A stretch of DNA of 64,000 bases from assembly GCF_026151655.1 (NCBI RefSeq), contig NZ_JAMQPN010000006.1, forward strand, positions 62,001 through 126,000. The letters run 5' to 3'. How positions within the stretch are numbered: position 1 is the first letter of the stretch; every line of letters begins with the position of its first letter. This document shows, piece after piece, positions 40,409 through 49,174 of this stretch. This DNA is from Leptospira soteropolitanensis. GTDB taxonomy: Bacteria > Spirochaetota > Leptospiria > Leptospirales > Leptospiraceae. Both the position numbers and the translations under genes were made by a program. The notes beneath the pieces are model-generated. The model was not told the origin of the DNA and made no database searches. It saw nothing but the letters and a program-made list of their open reading frames with translations.

Positions 40409-41506
40409 ATGCCTACATTTACGCACAGAGTCTTCAATTTTAATGCCGGCCCTGCCATGTTGCCCACAGAAGTCATGGAGGAAGCAAAGGATGAGTTCCT
40501 AAATTACAAGGGTACTGGAATGTCTGTAATGGAAATGAGCCACAGGGGAAATGTTTTCCAAAATATTTTGGATGAATCTCTCCGTGACCTTAGGGAATTA
40601 CTGGATCTACCCTCCCGTTATGCTGCGGTTTATTTTCCGGGTGGTGCCACTTTACAATTTTCGGCCATTCCTTTTAATTATTTAAAGACGGGAGAGTCTG
40701 CTGATTTTGCTGTTACAGGTGTTTGGGCCAAAAAAGCCTATGAAGAAGCAAAGAAATTTTATCCAAACGTAAAATCCATATTTAATGGGGCTGATTCAAA
40801 ATATATGGAACTTCCCACGATCACAGATGAGATGGTGAATGAGGGAGCCAAATATGTTTATATCACTTCTAACAATACCATTTATGGAACGCGTTATAAA
40901 ATTTTCCCTAAATTAAAAAAGGCTCCCCTTTTTGCTGATATGACAAGTGAGCTCTTAAGTCGAAAACTTCCCATAGAAGATTTTTCTGTCATTTTTGCAG
41001 GAGCACAAAAAAACATTGGGCCTTCTGGACTCACACTTGTCATTTATGACAAAGAAAAATTGCCAACACTCGATCATCCCGTTCCGAACCTAATGAACTT
41101 TGCTCTTATGGAAAAAAATGGATCTTTGTACAACACACCTCCCACTTATTCCATATACATTGCCGGCCTCGTGTTTAAATACCTAAAAAGAAAAGGTGGC
41201 CTTGCAGTGATGGAAGCTGCAAATGAAAGGAAAGCAAAAAAATTGTATGAGACAATCGATGCCTCAAACTTATTTTATGCACCGGTTCCAGAAGAGTTTC
41301 GTTCTGCTATGAATGTTGTTTTTCGTGGCCATAACGATAGTTTGGATTCTAAATTTTTAGCCCTTGCCGAAGAACAAGGCTTTGCTGGACTCAAAGGATA
41401 CCGTGACGTAGGTGGGTTTCGCGCGAGTATTTACAATGCAATGCCCGAAGAAGGTGTGGATGCGCTGATTTCCTTTATCAAAGAATTTGAAAGGACTCAT
41501 GGGTAA
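40409..41506 (+). CDS. serC: Phosphoserine aminotransferase
   Basis: A 365-residue PLP enzyme of serine synthesis (and pyridoxal synthesis in some bacteria), converting phosphohydroxypyruvate and glutamate to phosphoserine. FNFNAGPAMLP at the N-terminus, GKxxMEMSHRG-type segment GMSVMEMSHRG, PGGATLQF, and IFAGAQKNIGPSG with the PLP Lys are diagnostic. GGGAGA is 2 bases before the ATG. Overlaps the next gene by 8 bases. Confidence 0.97.
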   Translation: MPTFTHRVFNFNAGPAMLPTEVMEEAKDEFLNYKGTGMSVMEMSHRGNVFQNILDESLRDLRELLDLPSRYAAVYFPGGATLQFSAIPFNYLKTGESADFAVTGVWAKKAYEEAKKFYPNVKSIFNGADSKYMELPTITDEMVNEGAKYVYITSNNTIYGTRYKIFPKLKKAPLFADMTSELLSRKLPIEDFSVIFAGAQKNIGPSGLTLVIYDKEKLPTLDHPVPNLMNFALMEKNGSLYNTPPTYSIYIAGLVFKYLKRKGGLAVMEAANERKAKKLYETIDASNLFYAPVPEEFRSAMNVVFRGHNDSLDSKFLALAEEQGFAGLKGYRDVGGFRASIYNAMPEEGVDALISFIKEFERTHG

Positions 41507-42158
41507 TTTTTTTAGAACTTACCAACTCCTTTTCTTTATTTTTGTTGGATCGTTATCTGCTCATTCCCTATGGATTCCAGAAGGAAATTTAGGATGGGAA
41601 GCAGCTAAAGATTGTTATATACCTTTAAAAAAAGAAATTCCTCCTGGTGCGATTAGTCCAAGTCTCATCAATTTGGACCGTACTCGGATGGAAGAATATG
41701 CGAGAGAATCTGCCGAACTCCGTCTGGCTTCCCTAAACTGCTTTCGTGACCAGGTTTCCAAAAACCTTCCTGAGGAGGAACCTCTTACCTCTGATTTAGG
41801 TGAGTATTTCAAAGCCTCTTTACTCTCCGGTAAGGAAAAGGAAGAAATGTATTTTTCCTATGAGTGGCGAATCCTACTTTCTGATAGTCGCCCTTACCCA
41901 CTGACTCCTGGTGAAGTCAATTTCGCCAAACAATGGTTTGAAGCGCATACAGAAGTTAAAGAGGAAATCACAAACCTATCTATCGAATACCTTTCTGAAA
42001 AAAATCCACAAACAAAATACAATAGGTATTTAGATCTTTTTACTGGATATTACGGAACCTTACTCCGCGAAAGAGATAAGTTTTTACTCTCTCTTTCGCT
42101 AGAATCCTTGAAGTCTTATACAGATGCCCTGAAACAACGAAAGGAAAAACCTGAATGA
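41499..42158 (+). CDS. Exported hypothetical protein
   Basis: A 219-residue protein with a signal peptide (FFRTYQLLFFIFVGSLSAHS). I chose ATG 41499 because AAAGGA lies 3 bases before it; a TTG at 41487 is in frame. The mature part is helical, with two cysteines (KDCYI, LNCFR), and has no motif I know. It is translationally coupled to serC (8-base overlap) and to rpiB (4-base overlap). Confidence 0.65.
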   Translation: MGNFFRTYQLLFFIFVGSLSAHSLWIPEGNLGWEAAKDCYIPLKKEIPPGAISPSLINLDRTRMEEYARESAELRLASLNCFRDQVSKNLPEEEPLTSDLGEYFKASLLSGKEKEEMYFSYEWRILLSDSRPYPLTPGEVNFAKQWFEAHTEVKEEITNLSIEYLSEKNPQTKYNRYLDLFTGYYGTLLRERDKFLLSLSLESLKSYTDALKQRKEKPE

Positions 42159-42592
42159 AAGAAAAAATTGGAATTGCTTCTGACCACGGAGGATTTGCTC
42201 TCAAAGAATTCCTCAGGAAAAGTCTCGAGGAAACGTATGAAATTGTCGATTACGGTACTAAGAGCGAAGAGTCCGTTGACTACCCCACCATCATTGGAGA
42301 AGCCTGCCGAAAGGTTCTTTCTGGTGAAGTTCCAAGACTCATCGCCCTTTGCGGAACAGGCATTGGAGCCTCCATTGCTGCCAACCGTTTCAAAGGCATT
42401 CGAGCGGCCCTTTGCCATGATGAGTTTACGGCGGAGATGTCCAAACGCCATAACAATGCCAATGTTTTGGTTTTAGGGGGAAGGGTTCTCGGAACAGATT
42501 TAGCACAGAGAATCGTAAAAAAATGGATAGAAACAGAATTCGAAGGTGGAAGGCACCAAAAACGATTGGGACTGATCGAAGAGCAATCGTAG
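42155..42592 (+). CDS. rpiB: Ribose-5-phosphate isomerase B
   Basis: A 145-residue RpiB/LacAB-type isomerase interconverting ribose 5-phosphate and ribulose 5-phosphate. IASDHGGFALK at the N-terminus, ALCGTGIGASIAANRFKGIR with the catalytic Cys, then RHNNANVLVLGGR. Overlaps the preceding gene by four bases (ATGA); the next gene starts inside its 3' end. Confidence 0.96.
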   Translation: MKEKIGIASDHGGFALKEFLRKSLEETYEIVDYGTKSEESVDYPTIIGEACRKVLSGEVPRLIALCGTGIGASIAANRFKGIRAALCHDEFTAEMSKRHNNANVLVLGGRVLGTDLAQRIVKKWIETEFEGGRHQKRLGLIEEQS

Positions 42593-44247
42593 TTATATTC
42601 TTAATTTTGGGTCTACCTATCTTTGGATGGGAAGTCCCCAAAAAAGAGAATTTAGACCTAGGCCTGTGGAAAAAAATCGGTGTGGTTCAAAATTCAGAAC
42701 CAGGCAAAAAAAACTTCCTTAAACCAAAAGAGAATACACCCAAACATGGCGAACTTTTCTTCGATTTTGAAGGAGAGGTATCCGAACCACAGATCTCAGA
42801 AACCGGCATTCCATATCAATCAAAGTCCATATCTGTCGTATCTTCTTCTTATTTAGTTGATGACCAAACCTATTTTTTTGGCCGAAAATCTGCATATTTT
42901 TCCGGTCGGAGAAACCAGATCCACCTTTCTGTTTCAGGCAATTCTCTTTTTGGAACCCATCCTGATGCATTTACCATTACCATACCCATTCGTTTGGGAG
43001 AACAAGGTGCAGGCTCTGTCATTTTAGATCGAACAGTCTTTGTGAAGGGTAAAAAATATGGCATCTCACTGGAGTTAAATGAAAGTAAGCCAACCCTCTA
43101 TGTGAATAACCTTCTCCAAAAATCAGATGGTAGGACTACCAGTTTCATTTTAGAATCACCAGTAAAACTCAAAAGAAAAACTTGGGAAGTGATATCCATT
43201 TATTTTGATACATTAGATCATAAATACACAATGTACCAAAATGGAATCGAAACGGCTGAATATGAAAATAAACAACCGGATACTGTAGGATTTGGATTTC
43301 CTGAAAATGATTCCACTCCTCTTGTTCTCGGGAAATCATTTTATGGAAACCTGGATGGATTTCATATCCATAAAGGCGAGCCAGAAATTGAATATACTAA
43401 GTTTGAAAAAGTACGTTATGATGATGAAACCAAAATTGGTTTTATGGAAGGAAGTACAGCTATATCTCCAGTTTTAGAAACTAAATATAGTAACTCTAAC
43501 TTAACTCGCGTTCACTGGAGTATCGAACAACCAAAAGATACAATGCTCGAATTGTATTTTAGAGGTTCCAATCAAAAGTTTGTGGATTCCAACGTCAAAC
43601 TTCCTTGGACAAGGATACAATCTTTAGATCGCGATCTTCCTAAAAATAAATTCAAATACTACCAATGGAAATTATGGTTCAGGCCTGATCCAATGGGAAA
43701 ATCCGTTCCTAATGTCATATCCTTATCGTTTGAGTATATGGAACAAACTCCTCCCGATGTGCCGACCAGGTTTCGATTGGAATCTAATCCTATGCCAGGG
43801 AAACCACTTTGTTTTTTATGGAACTCCAACCACGAAAAGGAAGTGCAAAATGGCGGCGGTTATATGATCCATTATGGTCTCACTCCCCAACGAATGTTAG
43901 GTTCTGTCTTTGTTAAAAAAGATAAAAACGGTAACTTAGCAAAAATTGACGGTAACGATGATGAAAGAGGATTCCAGAACAAAAGATTCTGTCTTACTGA
44001 AGACACTTTAATAAATAATATTTATATTCCAGAAGGAGAACTTACTTCCGAAGATTTCAGACCTCTTGCAGATCAAGTGGATGTATCTAGAAAAGAAAAA
44101 AGAGGACTACTTTTCCAACCTGGTTTAACTTATTACTTTAGAATCTCAGCTTACAATCGTTACTTAAACGAATGGGATTCAAAAGACCAAAGAAGTCCAC
44201 TTTCTGCTCCCATTTCATTTAGTTTCCCAAAAGAAATTTCTAACTAA
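42523..44247 (+). CDS. Exported LamG/concanavalin-like protein
   Basis: A 574-residue protein. The only good start, ATG 42523, is 70 bases inside rpiB; it gives a basic N-region and hydrophobic stretch ending near PIFGWE, a plausible signal peptide with a long N-region. Residues about 75-290 look like a LamG/Concanavalin A-like jelly roll (AFTITIPIRL, VISIYFDTLDHKYTMYQNG, LVLGKSFYGNLDGFHIHKG). Residues about 420-570 look like a fibronectin III-like domain (PDVPTRFRLESNP to YYFRISAYNRYLNEW). No enzyme motif. Its end overlaps the convergent PIN gene by 33 bases. Confidence 0.65.
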   Translation: MDRNRIRRWKAPKTIGTDRRAIVVIFLILGLPIFGWEVPKKENLDLGLWKKIGVVQNSEPGKKNFLKPKENTPKHGELFFDFEGEVSEPQISETGIPYQSKSISVVSSSYLVDDQTYFFGRKSAYFSGRRNQIHLSVSGNSLFGTHPDAFTITIPIRLGEQGAGSVILDRTVFVKGKKYGISLELNESKPTLYVNNLLQKSDGRTTSFILESPVKLKRKTWEVISIYFDTLDHKYTMYQNGIETAEYENKQPDTVGFGFPENDSTPLVLGKSFYGNLDGFHIHKGEPEIEYTKFEKVRYDDETKIGFMEGSTAISPVLETKYSNSNLTRVHWSIEQPKDTMLELYFRGSNQKFVDSNVKLPWTRIQSLDRDLPKNKFKYYQWKLWFRPDPMGKSVPNVISLSFEYMEQTPPDVPTRFRLESNPMPGKPLCFLWNSNHEKEVQNGGGYMIHYGLTPQRMLGSVFVKKDKNGNLAKIDGNDDERGFQNKRFCLTEDTLINNIYIPEGELTSEDFRPLADQVDVSRKEKRGLLFQPGLTYYFRISAYNRYLNEWDSKDQRSPLSAPISFSFPKEISN

Positions 44248-44604
44248 AAGCAAAGGAAGAGAGGTGATCTCTCTTTCTAAATCCACTAAAACAGTATCCA
44301 TCCCTTCTTTTATAGCTATTGCCATTTCTATATCACATGTCTCTGACATAAAAATTTGTGTTCTCAAACCTTCTGTATCCAAATCAAAAATAGAATCAGT
44401 AAGATCTTCGAGGTATCGAAGGATTTGTTTTTTTTTCTCAACTTCTATATCTCCCAATAGTTGAAATAATAAAAAAACAGAAAGTGACGATGTGTAAAAT
44501 CTGTCGTGATTATCTAAAGATTCCAACAATAGTTTTTGAATTATAGTTTTCCTAGAAGAGCTTAATAAGGCAAAAATAACGGAAGAGGTTAAATAAATCT
44601 TCAA
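44215..44604 (-). CDS. PIN-domain protein lacking two catalytic acids
   Basis: A 129-residue protein with the layout of a VapC-type PIN ribonuclease. The N-terminus reads KIYLTSSVIFALL where active VapC proteins have YLDTSV-type sequence, so the first Asp is replaced by Thr. In the next site TSSLSVFLLFQLL, the usual Glu is Gln. The last two acids are kept (CDIEMAIAIKEG and LVDLERE). It is probably nuclease-inactive or altered. The TTG start overlaps the RHH gene stop (TTGA), as in antitoxin-toxin pairs. Confidence 0.65.
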   Translation of the reverse strand: MKIYLTSSVIFALLSSSRKTIIQKLLLESLDNHDRFYTSSLSVFLLFQLLGDIEVEKKKQILRYLEDLTDSIFDLDTEGLRTQIFMSETCDIEMAIAIKEGMDTVLVDLEREITSLPLLLVRNFFWETK

Positions 44605-44792
44605 TCGAGTAACTCCGATAAAGCTACTACAGCTTGTCTTTTCAAAAGTTCCGACTTTTGAATGATTTCATTTTTTAAAGCCATACGAACCAACTCTCCT
44701 TGCGAGACTCCTCTTCTTTTGGCCTCGTTTTTTAAAAGAATTTGCTCTTCTTCCGATAGTAGAATCTGGAATCGTTTATCTATTTTTGCCAT
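44601..44792 (-). CDS. Ribbon-helix-helix protein, antitoxin-like
   Basis: A 63-residue protein: KRFQILLSEEEQILLKNEAKRRGVS fits the strand and first helix of a ribbon-helix-helix DNA-binding fold, followed by ELVRMALKNEII as the second helix. Such proteins are antitoxins that bind a PIN partner and repress their operon. It is coupled to the TPR gene before it (TAATG, one base) and to the PIN gene after it (four bases). Confidence 0.72.
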   Translation of the reverse strand: MAKIDKRFQILLSEEEQILLKNEAKRRGVSQGELVRMALKNEIIQKSELLKRQAVVALSELLD

Positions 44793-45403
44793 TAATCTTC
44801 TTCTTCTAGTTCTTTTTCTGCCTTTTCAAATTTGCGCCAATACAAACTGGCATCCTGCCATTGCCCTAATGATTCGTAAAGAGAGGCAATATTATAATAA
44901 GATTCTGTCAGTCGATAGTCTAACTTTACAGCCTTTTGGAATAACTTAATCGACTTCTCTTTGTTATCTGAAAACCATTCGCTGAAAGCCCAAAGATAAT
45001 ACCATCGTCCTAGGTTTGGATCCCTGGGTCGTACTTTTTCTAAATGTAATACATTCTCTTGAAAAAGTTTCGAAGACAGATTGTAGTTTTTTTGAATTAC
45101 TTTTGCTTTATTGATTCGGTCTTCTGCAGGTTCATCTGGCCTTGGAACGGATAAATCGTTTCGATAAAGCAAAGCTTTTGCGTATAATAAATTAAAATAT
45201 AATTCATTTTTGCTGAGATCAAGGTAACGTTCCAAATAAGGTATGGAGGAAGTTTCTTCATCTACTTTGTGCAAGTTGTAAATTTGTTTTTTTAGGGCAG
45301 AGGTTTCTTCTTTTTTTTTGCTACCACCGGCCCATATACTATGGATGGAAAAGAGAAAAATACAGATTATTTTAAAAGTATAAGTAGAAGTTCTGTCCAT
45401 CAT
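44792..45403 (-). CDS. Exported TPR protein
   Basis: A 203-residue protein with a signal peptide ending near SIWAGG. The C-terminal half holds two to three TPR-like helical pairs (EKSIKLFQKAVKLDYRLTESYYNIASLYESLGQ is split over about 145-180). Start ATG 45403, 32 bases inside the end of the large membrane gene, with no clear ribosome site, so translation is probably coupled. Partner unknown. Confidence 0.7.
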   Translation of the reverse strand: MMDRTSTYTFKIICIFLFSIHSIWAGGSKKKEETSALKKQIYNLHKVDEETSSIPYLERYLDLSKNELYFNLLYAKALLYRNDLSVPRPDEPAEDRINKAKVIQKNYNLSSKLFQENVLHLEKVRPRDPNLGRWYYLWAFSEWFSDNKEKSIKLFQKAVKLDYRLTESYYNIASLYESLGQWQDASLYWRKFEKAEKELEEED

Positions 45404-48149
45404 CAGGGAATTTCATCGATTTGATTTCATGGCGAAAAGGTAATTCCTCTAGTTTCTGAATTACAGAAAGGTATATATCCTTTGCTGTTACAATTAACAT
45501 AGAATTTGGTGATGTTTCAATTAATCGATCTTTGCTTTCTAAATAAGTTTGAATGGAATCGATAAAATGTCTTTTAGAACGTTCCCAGTCAGGAGTTGGA
45601 TTGTATTCGGGCCACTGGATGCGAAGTACGGAAGTAGTTCGTTTCCCACCGAAGGTGGCTTGCATAAAGGAACGAATCATCCAAGATAAACTATCTTTTA
45701 AAAACTCAGGTTTTCTCTCCTCCTTTTCCACAAGAACATGTAGGGCGGGAATTACCTGGCGAAGTTTCTCCTGGATCATACGTTTTTGAGAATCTAAAAA
45801 CTTTGCCCTTTCTTCCTTATTTAAAAGCACTAAAAAGATACCGGGAAAACCTAAAGATTCCATATGAAATGCGATGATGGCTTCTGTCTGTAATAGTATC
45901 TCCCAGGAAAACTTCTTAGCAATAAATCGGTCAAGTCTGACAGTATCGTCTACATCGAACATTGCAAAACCAGATTCATCAAAAGGTAAGTAAGGGTCAT
46001 GATGTAAAAAAATTAAATTAGAACGAGTGTTATAGTCTAATCCGGAAGAAATTTGATTATGGAAAGAACCTAAAGAATCATTCAAAAATAAATAAGAAAA
46101 CCTGGGAGAACCAAGTCTTGAAATAAAGTTTTTTGTATAACCAACAATCCCATCATAAGAAATTTCATTTTCGCGATAAATTTTATCGAGTAAACTATAC
46201 TCCACACGTTTTTCTTCAGGAACTAATGTCAGAAAATTTTCAAAGATAGGTTTCGATATGGATTGTTCCTGTGTTTCTTCTCTTTTGGTCACTGAATGAA
46301 CCAACTTCTCCAACTCAGGATTAAAAATAGTTTCTCGTTTTTTTTGTACTGCATCTAAGATGGCGACTCGTCTCCAAGTAGCAGGAGGTAAAATTTTAAA
46401 ACTCGTTTTTTTCACAGGATTTGTATTCTTTATAACGGACTCCATTTTTGTTTCAATTCCTTCTTGATTAGGAGTCGATTTTTTTATCTCTACTTCTTTC
46501 TCAAATGACTCTTCACTCACCAAAGGGGATTCCCCTAACTTAACATGGTGATCCCATTTCCTTTTGATAGAAGCCCATAATACAAAGAAAATCCAAGGTC
46601 CGATGAACAAATATCCAAAACTAAATAAATAAGGAGGAAAGGAAGAATAACGATACACGGACAAACCTGATAAAAAACCTGGTTTTCCATGTTCTTTGGC
46701 AATATAATAAGAATGAAATTTATGATGTAAAAAACCTACAGACTGCTTTTTCGATTCTAAGTGAACAAACCTAGAAGTATCTTCTAATTTCCAGGTTCTT
46801 GGGTTAAACAAAACTTGCTCCTTACTTTTGTTATCTGAAAGTTTTGCAGAAACTAAGGGGAAATAGAACTCGTCTCTGTCTTTTTCCTTTTTTGCTTGTA
46901 GAAGATTAGAATCAAGAACCGCAATTAAAATAGATATCGAAGCATCTTCAAGATTCCTTTTGGGAATTAAATATACCAAATCAATTTCTGATTCCACCAA
47001 TATCGTAATCGGATGTTTTTGTATCCTTTGAAATAATCCAAAAATTTCGATTCCAAATCGATTTTGTATGGTTTTATTTTCTTTAGATCCCTCTTTCCAA
47101 AGGTAAATTTCAGAAACAATTCTTTCTGTTTCGCCTTGTCCCCCACCTTCACCAAGACCTTCGCGAAGCAAATTTTTTTCAAGAACCGAAAGGGTTTCTT
47201 CAAATTGAATCAATCGATGTTTTGTCCAAGGTTTGTAATACCTGTAGTCAGGAAAAAGTTCAAAACTTTTCTGATAGAACAAAAGTAAAATAAGATAAAC
47301 AATTACAGGCAAAAGAATTCTTCTTTTGAATTGAAAACCATGTGTATGAATGACAATCCAAATAAAACGTATATAAAAAAGACCAGTAAAGGTAAAAAGA
47401 AAAAGTATAAAACATCCGAATCGAATCTCATCTGCTTCCGAGTCAGATTGGCGAAGTAAATAAACAGAAAAATTTTCGGTTTTTTCTAAAAGAAGTTTTG
47501 CATCTTCACCATCTAACTGCCAGCTAATGGTTTGTCCTTCCTTTCCAGAAAACAAACCTAACAATTGATTAACCTCTCTATCCCCTGACAAAATTGATTC
47601 ATCATTGGTATAAAGAATCTTTTGTGACTTGGGATCAAAGGCCCAGTATAAATAACCGTATTCTAAGTTAGCATTTTGAATTTGTTTTGGTAAAGAAGGA
47701 CCCGGTGGAAATACCACAAAGAATTTACCAGATAAATCTCTATATACAAAATCTCCGTTTGCTAAGGTTCGAAGTTTTCCTTCTAATAAACCTGATGGAT
47801 CTTGTCTGAGTTCTTGTTGAAAAATTTCGTTTGTTTCAATTGTACTATGAATCAATCGAAGAGAATCATCATACAATCGCACATAACTTAGACCTAACGT
47901 TTGTTTGATTCTTTTGGTCACCAAAGAGGCCCGATAAGGTAAGGCCGATTCACGAAAAAAGAACTCAAGGGTATTTAAATACTCTTTTGTCCGGTCTTCA
48001 TCATAACGTTTTAAGGCAGAAACTAAATTGGATTTCAACTGGTAAGGCCGAATCCATTCAAAATATCCAAACAAAACGGAGGTGACAAGCAGGGAAACGA
48101 CTAAGTATCCAAAAAGAATAGACAAGTTTCCGAAATTCCGTTTCATCAT
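45372..48149 (-). CDS. Large membrane protein with exported sensor-like region, unknown
   Basis: About 925 residues; start is ATG 48149 or 48146, or TTG 48182, none with a clear ribosome site. A first membrane helix (about 10-30) and a second group at about 260-300 enclose an exported region that looks like a dCache/PAS-type sensor (SYVRLYDDSLRLIHSTIET). Another external part follows, then a further helix pair near 530-560 (FPPYLFSFGYLFIGPWIFFVLW). The C-terminal ~370 residues are cytosolic with a possible GAF-like or degenerate cyclase/phosphatase fold, but no motif confirms it. Not recognised. Heads a four-gene overlapping operon ending in PIN. Confidence 0.55.
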   Translation of the reverse strand: MMKRNFGNLSILFGYLVVSLLVTSVLFGYFEWIRPYQLKSNLVSALKRYDEDRTKEYLNTLEFFFRESALPYRASLVTKRIKQTLGLSYVRLYDDSLRLIHSTIETNEIFQQELRQDPSGLLEGKLRTLANGDFVYRDLSGKFFVVFPPGPSLPKQIQNANLEYGYLYWAFDPKSQKILYTNDESILSGDREVNQLLGLFSGKEGQTISWQLDGEDAKLLLEKTENFSVYLLRQSDSEADEIRFGCFILFLFTFTGLFYIRFIWIVIHTHGFQFKRRILLPVIVYLILLLFYQKSFELFPDYRYYKPWTKHRLIQFEETLSVLEKNLLREGLGEGGGQGETERIVSEIYLWKEGSKENKTIQNRFGIEIFGLFQRIQKHPITILVESEIDLVYLIPKRNLEDASISILIAVLDSNLLQAKKEKDRDEFYFPLVSAKLSDNKSKEQVLFNPRTWKLEDTSRFVHLESKKQSVGFLHHKFHSYYIAKEHGKPGFLSGLSVYRYSSFPPYLFSFGYLFIGPWIFFVLWASIKRKWDHHVKLGESPLVSEESFEKEVEIKKSTPNQEGIETKMESVIKNTNPVKKTSFKILPPATWRRVAILDAVQKKRETIFNPELEKLVHSVTKREETQEQSISKPIFENFLTLVPEEKRVEYSLLDKIYRENEISYDGIVGYTKNFISRLGSPRFSYLFLNDSLGSFHNQISSGLDYNTRSNLIFLHHDPYLPFDESGFAMFDVDDTVRLDRFIAKKFSWEILLQTEAIIAFHMESLGFPGIFLVLLNKEERAKFLDSQKRMIQEKLRQVIPALHVLVEKEERKPEFLKDSLSWMIRSFMQATFGGKRTTSVLRIQWPEYNPTPDWERSKRHFIDSIQTYLESKDRLIETSPNSMLIVTAKDIYLSVIQKLEELPFRHEIKSMKFPDDGQNFYLYF

Positions 48150-48199
48150 TCTAATTATCGGGTTGTCATTGGCAAAAACCAATCAGTCCAAGGAAAGGA

Positions 48200-49174
48200 A
48201 TGATTTTTTATGTATTTTTGGACGGTGTGGGAATCGCAAATTACGACCCCAAATCCAATCCATTCAGTAGATTTGCCAAAGGTTTTTTAGCTCCCGTGGG
48301 AGGAATTCCGAAGTCCGATGCAGACTTGCCGGTTTTGCCATCAAAATTGCACTATATCAAAACGGATGCCCACATGGGGGTTCCGGGCCTTCCACAATCT
48401 GCCACAGGCCAAACAGCACTTTGGACGGGAATTCCTGGCCCGAAGGTGTTAGAACGCCATGTTAGCGGATTTCCAACGGTTACCCTTCGTAAAATCATAG
48501 CAAAATATTCTCTCATAAAAGTTCTAAACGAAAACGGATTCTTAAGTGATTTTTTAAATTGTTTTTCACCGCCCTACCTTAAACACGTCGAAGAAAAACC
48601 AAAACTCGTATCCGCCTCCACCTTAGTCCAGTTAGCTAGTGGGCGCCCCTTAAAGAACTTTGATGATCTAGCGAATGGTAGAGGTCTCTATATGGATTTA
48701 ACACATGAAATCATGGGCACTCTTGGGATTGATATGTTAAAACCTGGAGATCCACTTCTCGAAAAACGAGACCCCTATCAATTAGGAAAAGAATCTTTCA
48801 TTAGGTTTGGAAATTACAAGTTGGCTTTGTATGAGTATTTTCTCACCGACAAAGTAGGACATGCAATGGATTGGGAAAAGGCAGAACATGTTATCAAAAA
48901 CTTAGAAGTTTTTTTTCGAGGTTTATTGGAAAGTTTAGATCCCGAAAACGATTTACTGATTGTTTCCAGTGACCACGGTAACATGGAAGACTTAAGTCAA
49001 AAAAACCATACGGAAAACCCGGCGGCCACCATCCTCTATGGTAAGGATGCTGACCGCTTCGCTGAAAATATACATTCGCTTGCAGACATTGTTCCTGAAA
49101 TTTATAAAACTTTCGGAATGGAGGAAGCTCTCCAGAATACAAAATCGAATGAATTTCTAATGAAAGCCGACTAA
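48200..49174 (+). CDS. Alkaline-phosphatase-superfamily metalloenzyme (iPGM/phosphopentomutase-like)
   Basis: A 324-residue enzyme. FLDGVGIANYD supplies the first metal Asp; QSATGQTALWTG carries the Thr nucleophile; TDKVGHAMDWE and VSSDHGNMED give the remaining metal ligands, the latter very like cofactor-independent phosphoglycerate mutase, although the protein is much shorter than iPGM (~510). Substrate unknown. AAGGAAAGGA directly precedes the ATG. Divergent from the membrane sensor; its TAA overlaps the TAG of the convergent TPR gene. Confidence 0.8.
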   Translation: MIFYVFLDGVGIANYDPKSNPFSRFAKGFLAPVGGIPKSDADLPVLPSKLHYIKTDAHMGVPGLPQSATGQTALWTGIPGPKVLERHVSGFPTVTLRKIIAKYSLIKVLNENGFLSDFLNCFSPPYLKHVEEKPKLVSASTLVQLASGRPLKNFDDLANGRGLYMDLTHEIMGTLGIDMLKPGDPLLEKRDPYQLGKESFIRFGNYKLALYEYFLTDKVGHAMDWEKAEHVIKNLEVFFRGLLESLDPENDLLIVSSDHGNMEDLSQKNHTENPAATILYGKDADRFAENIHSLADIVPEIYKTFGMEEALQNTKSNEFLMKAD

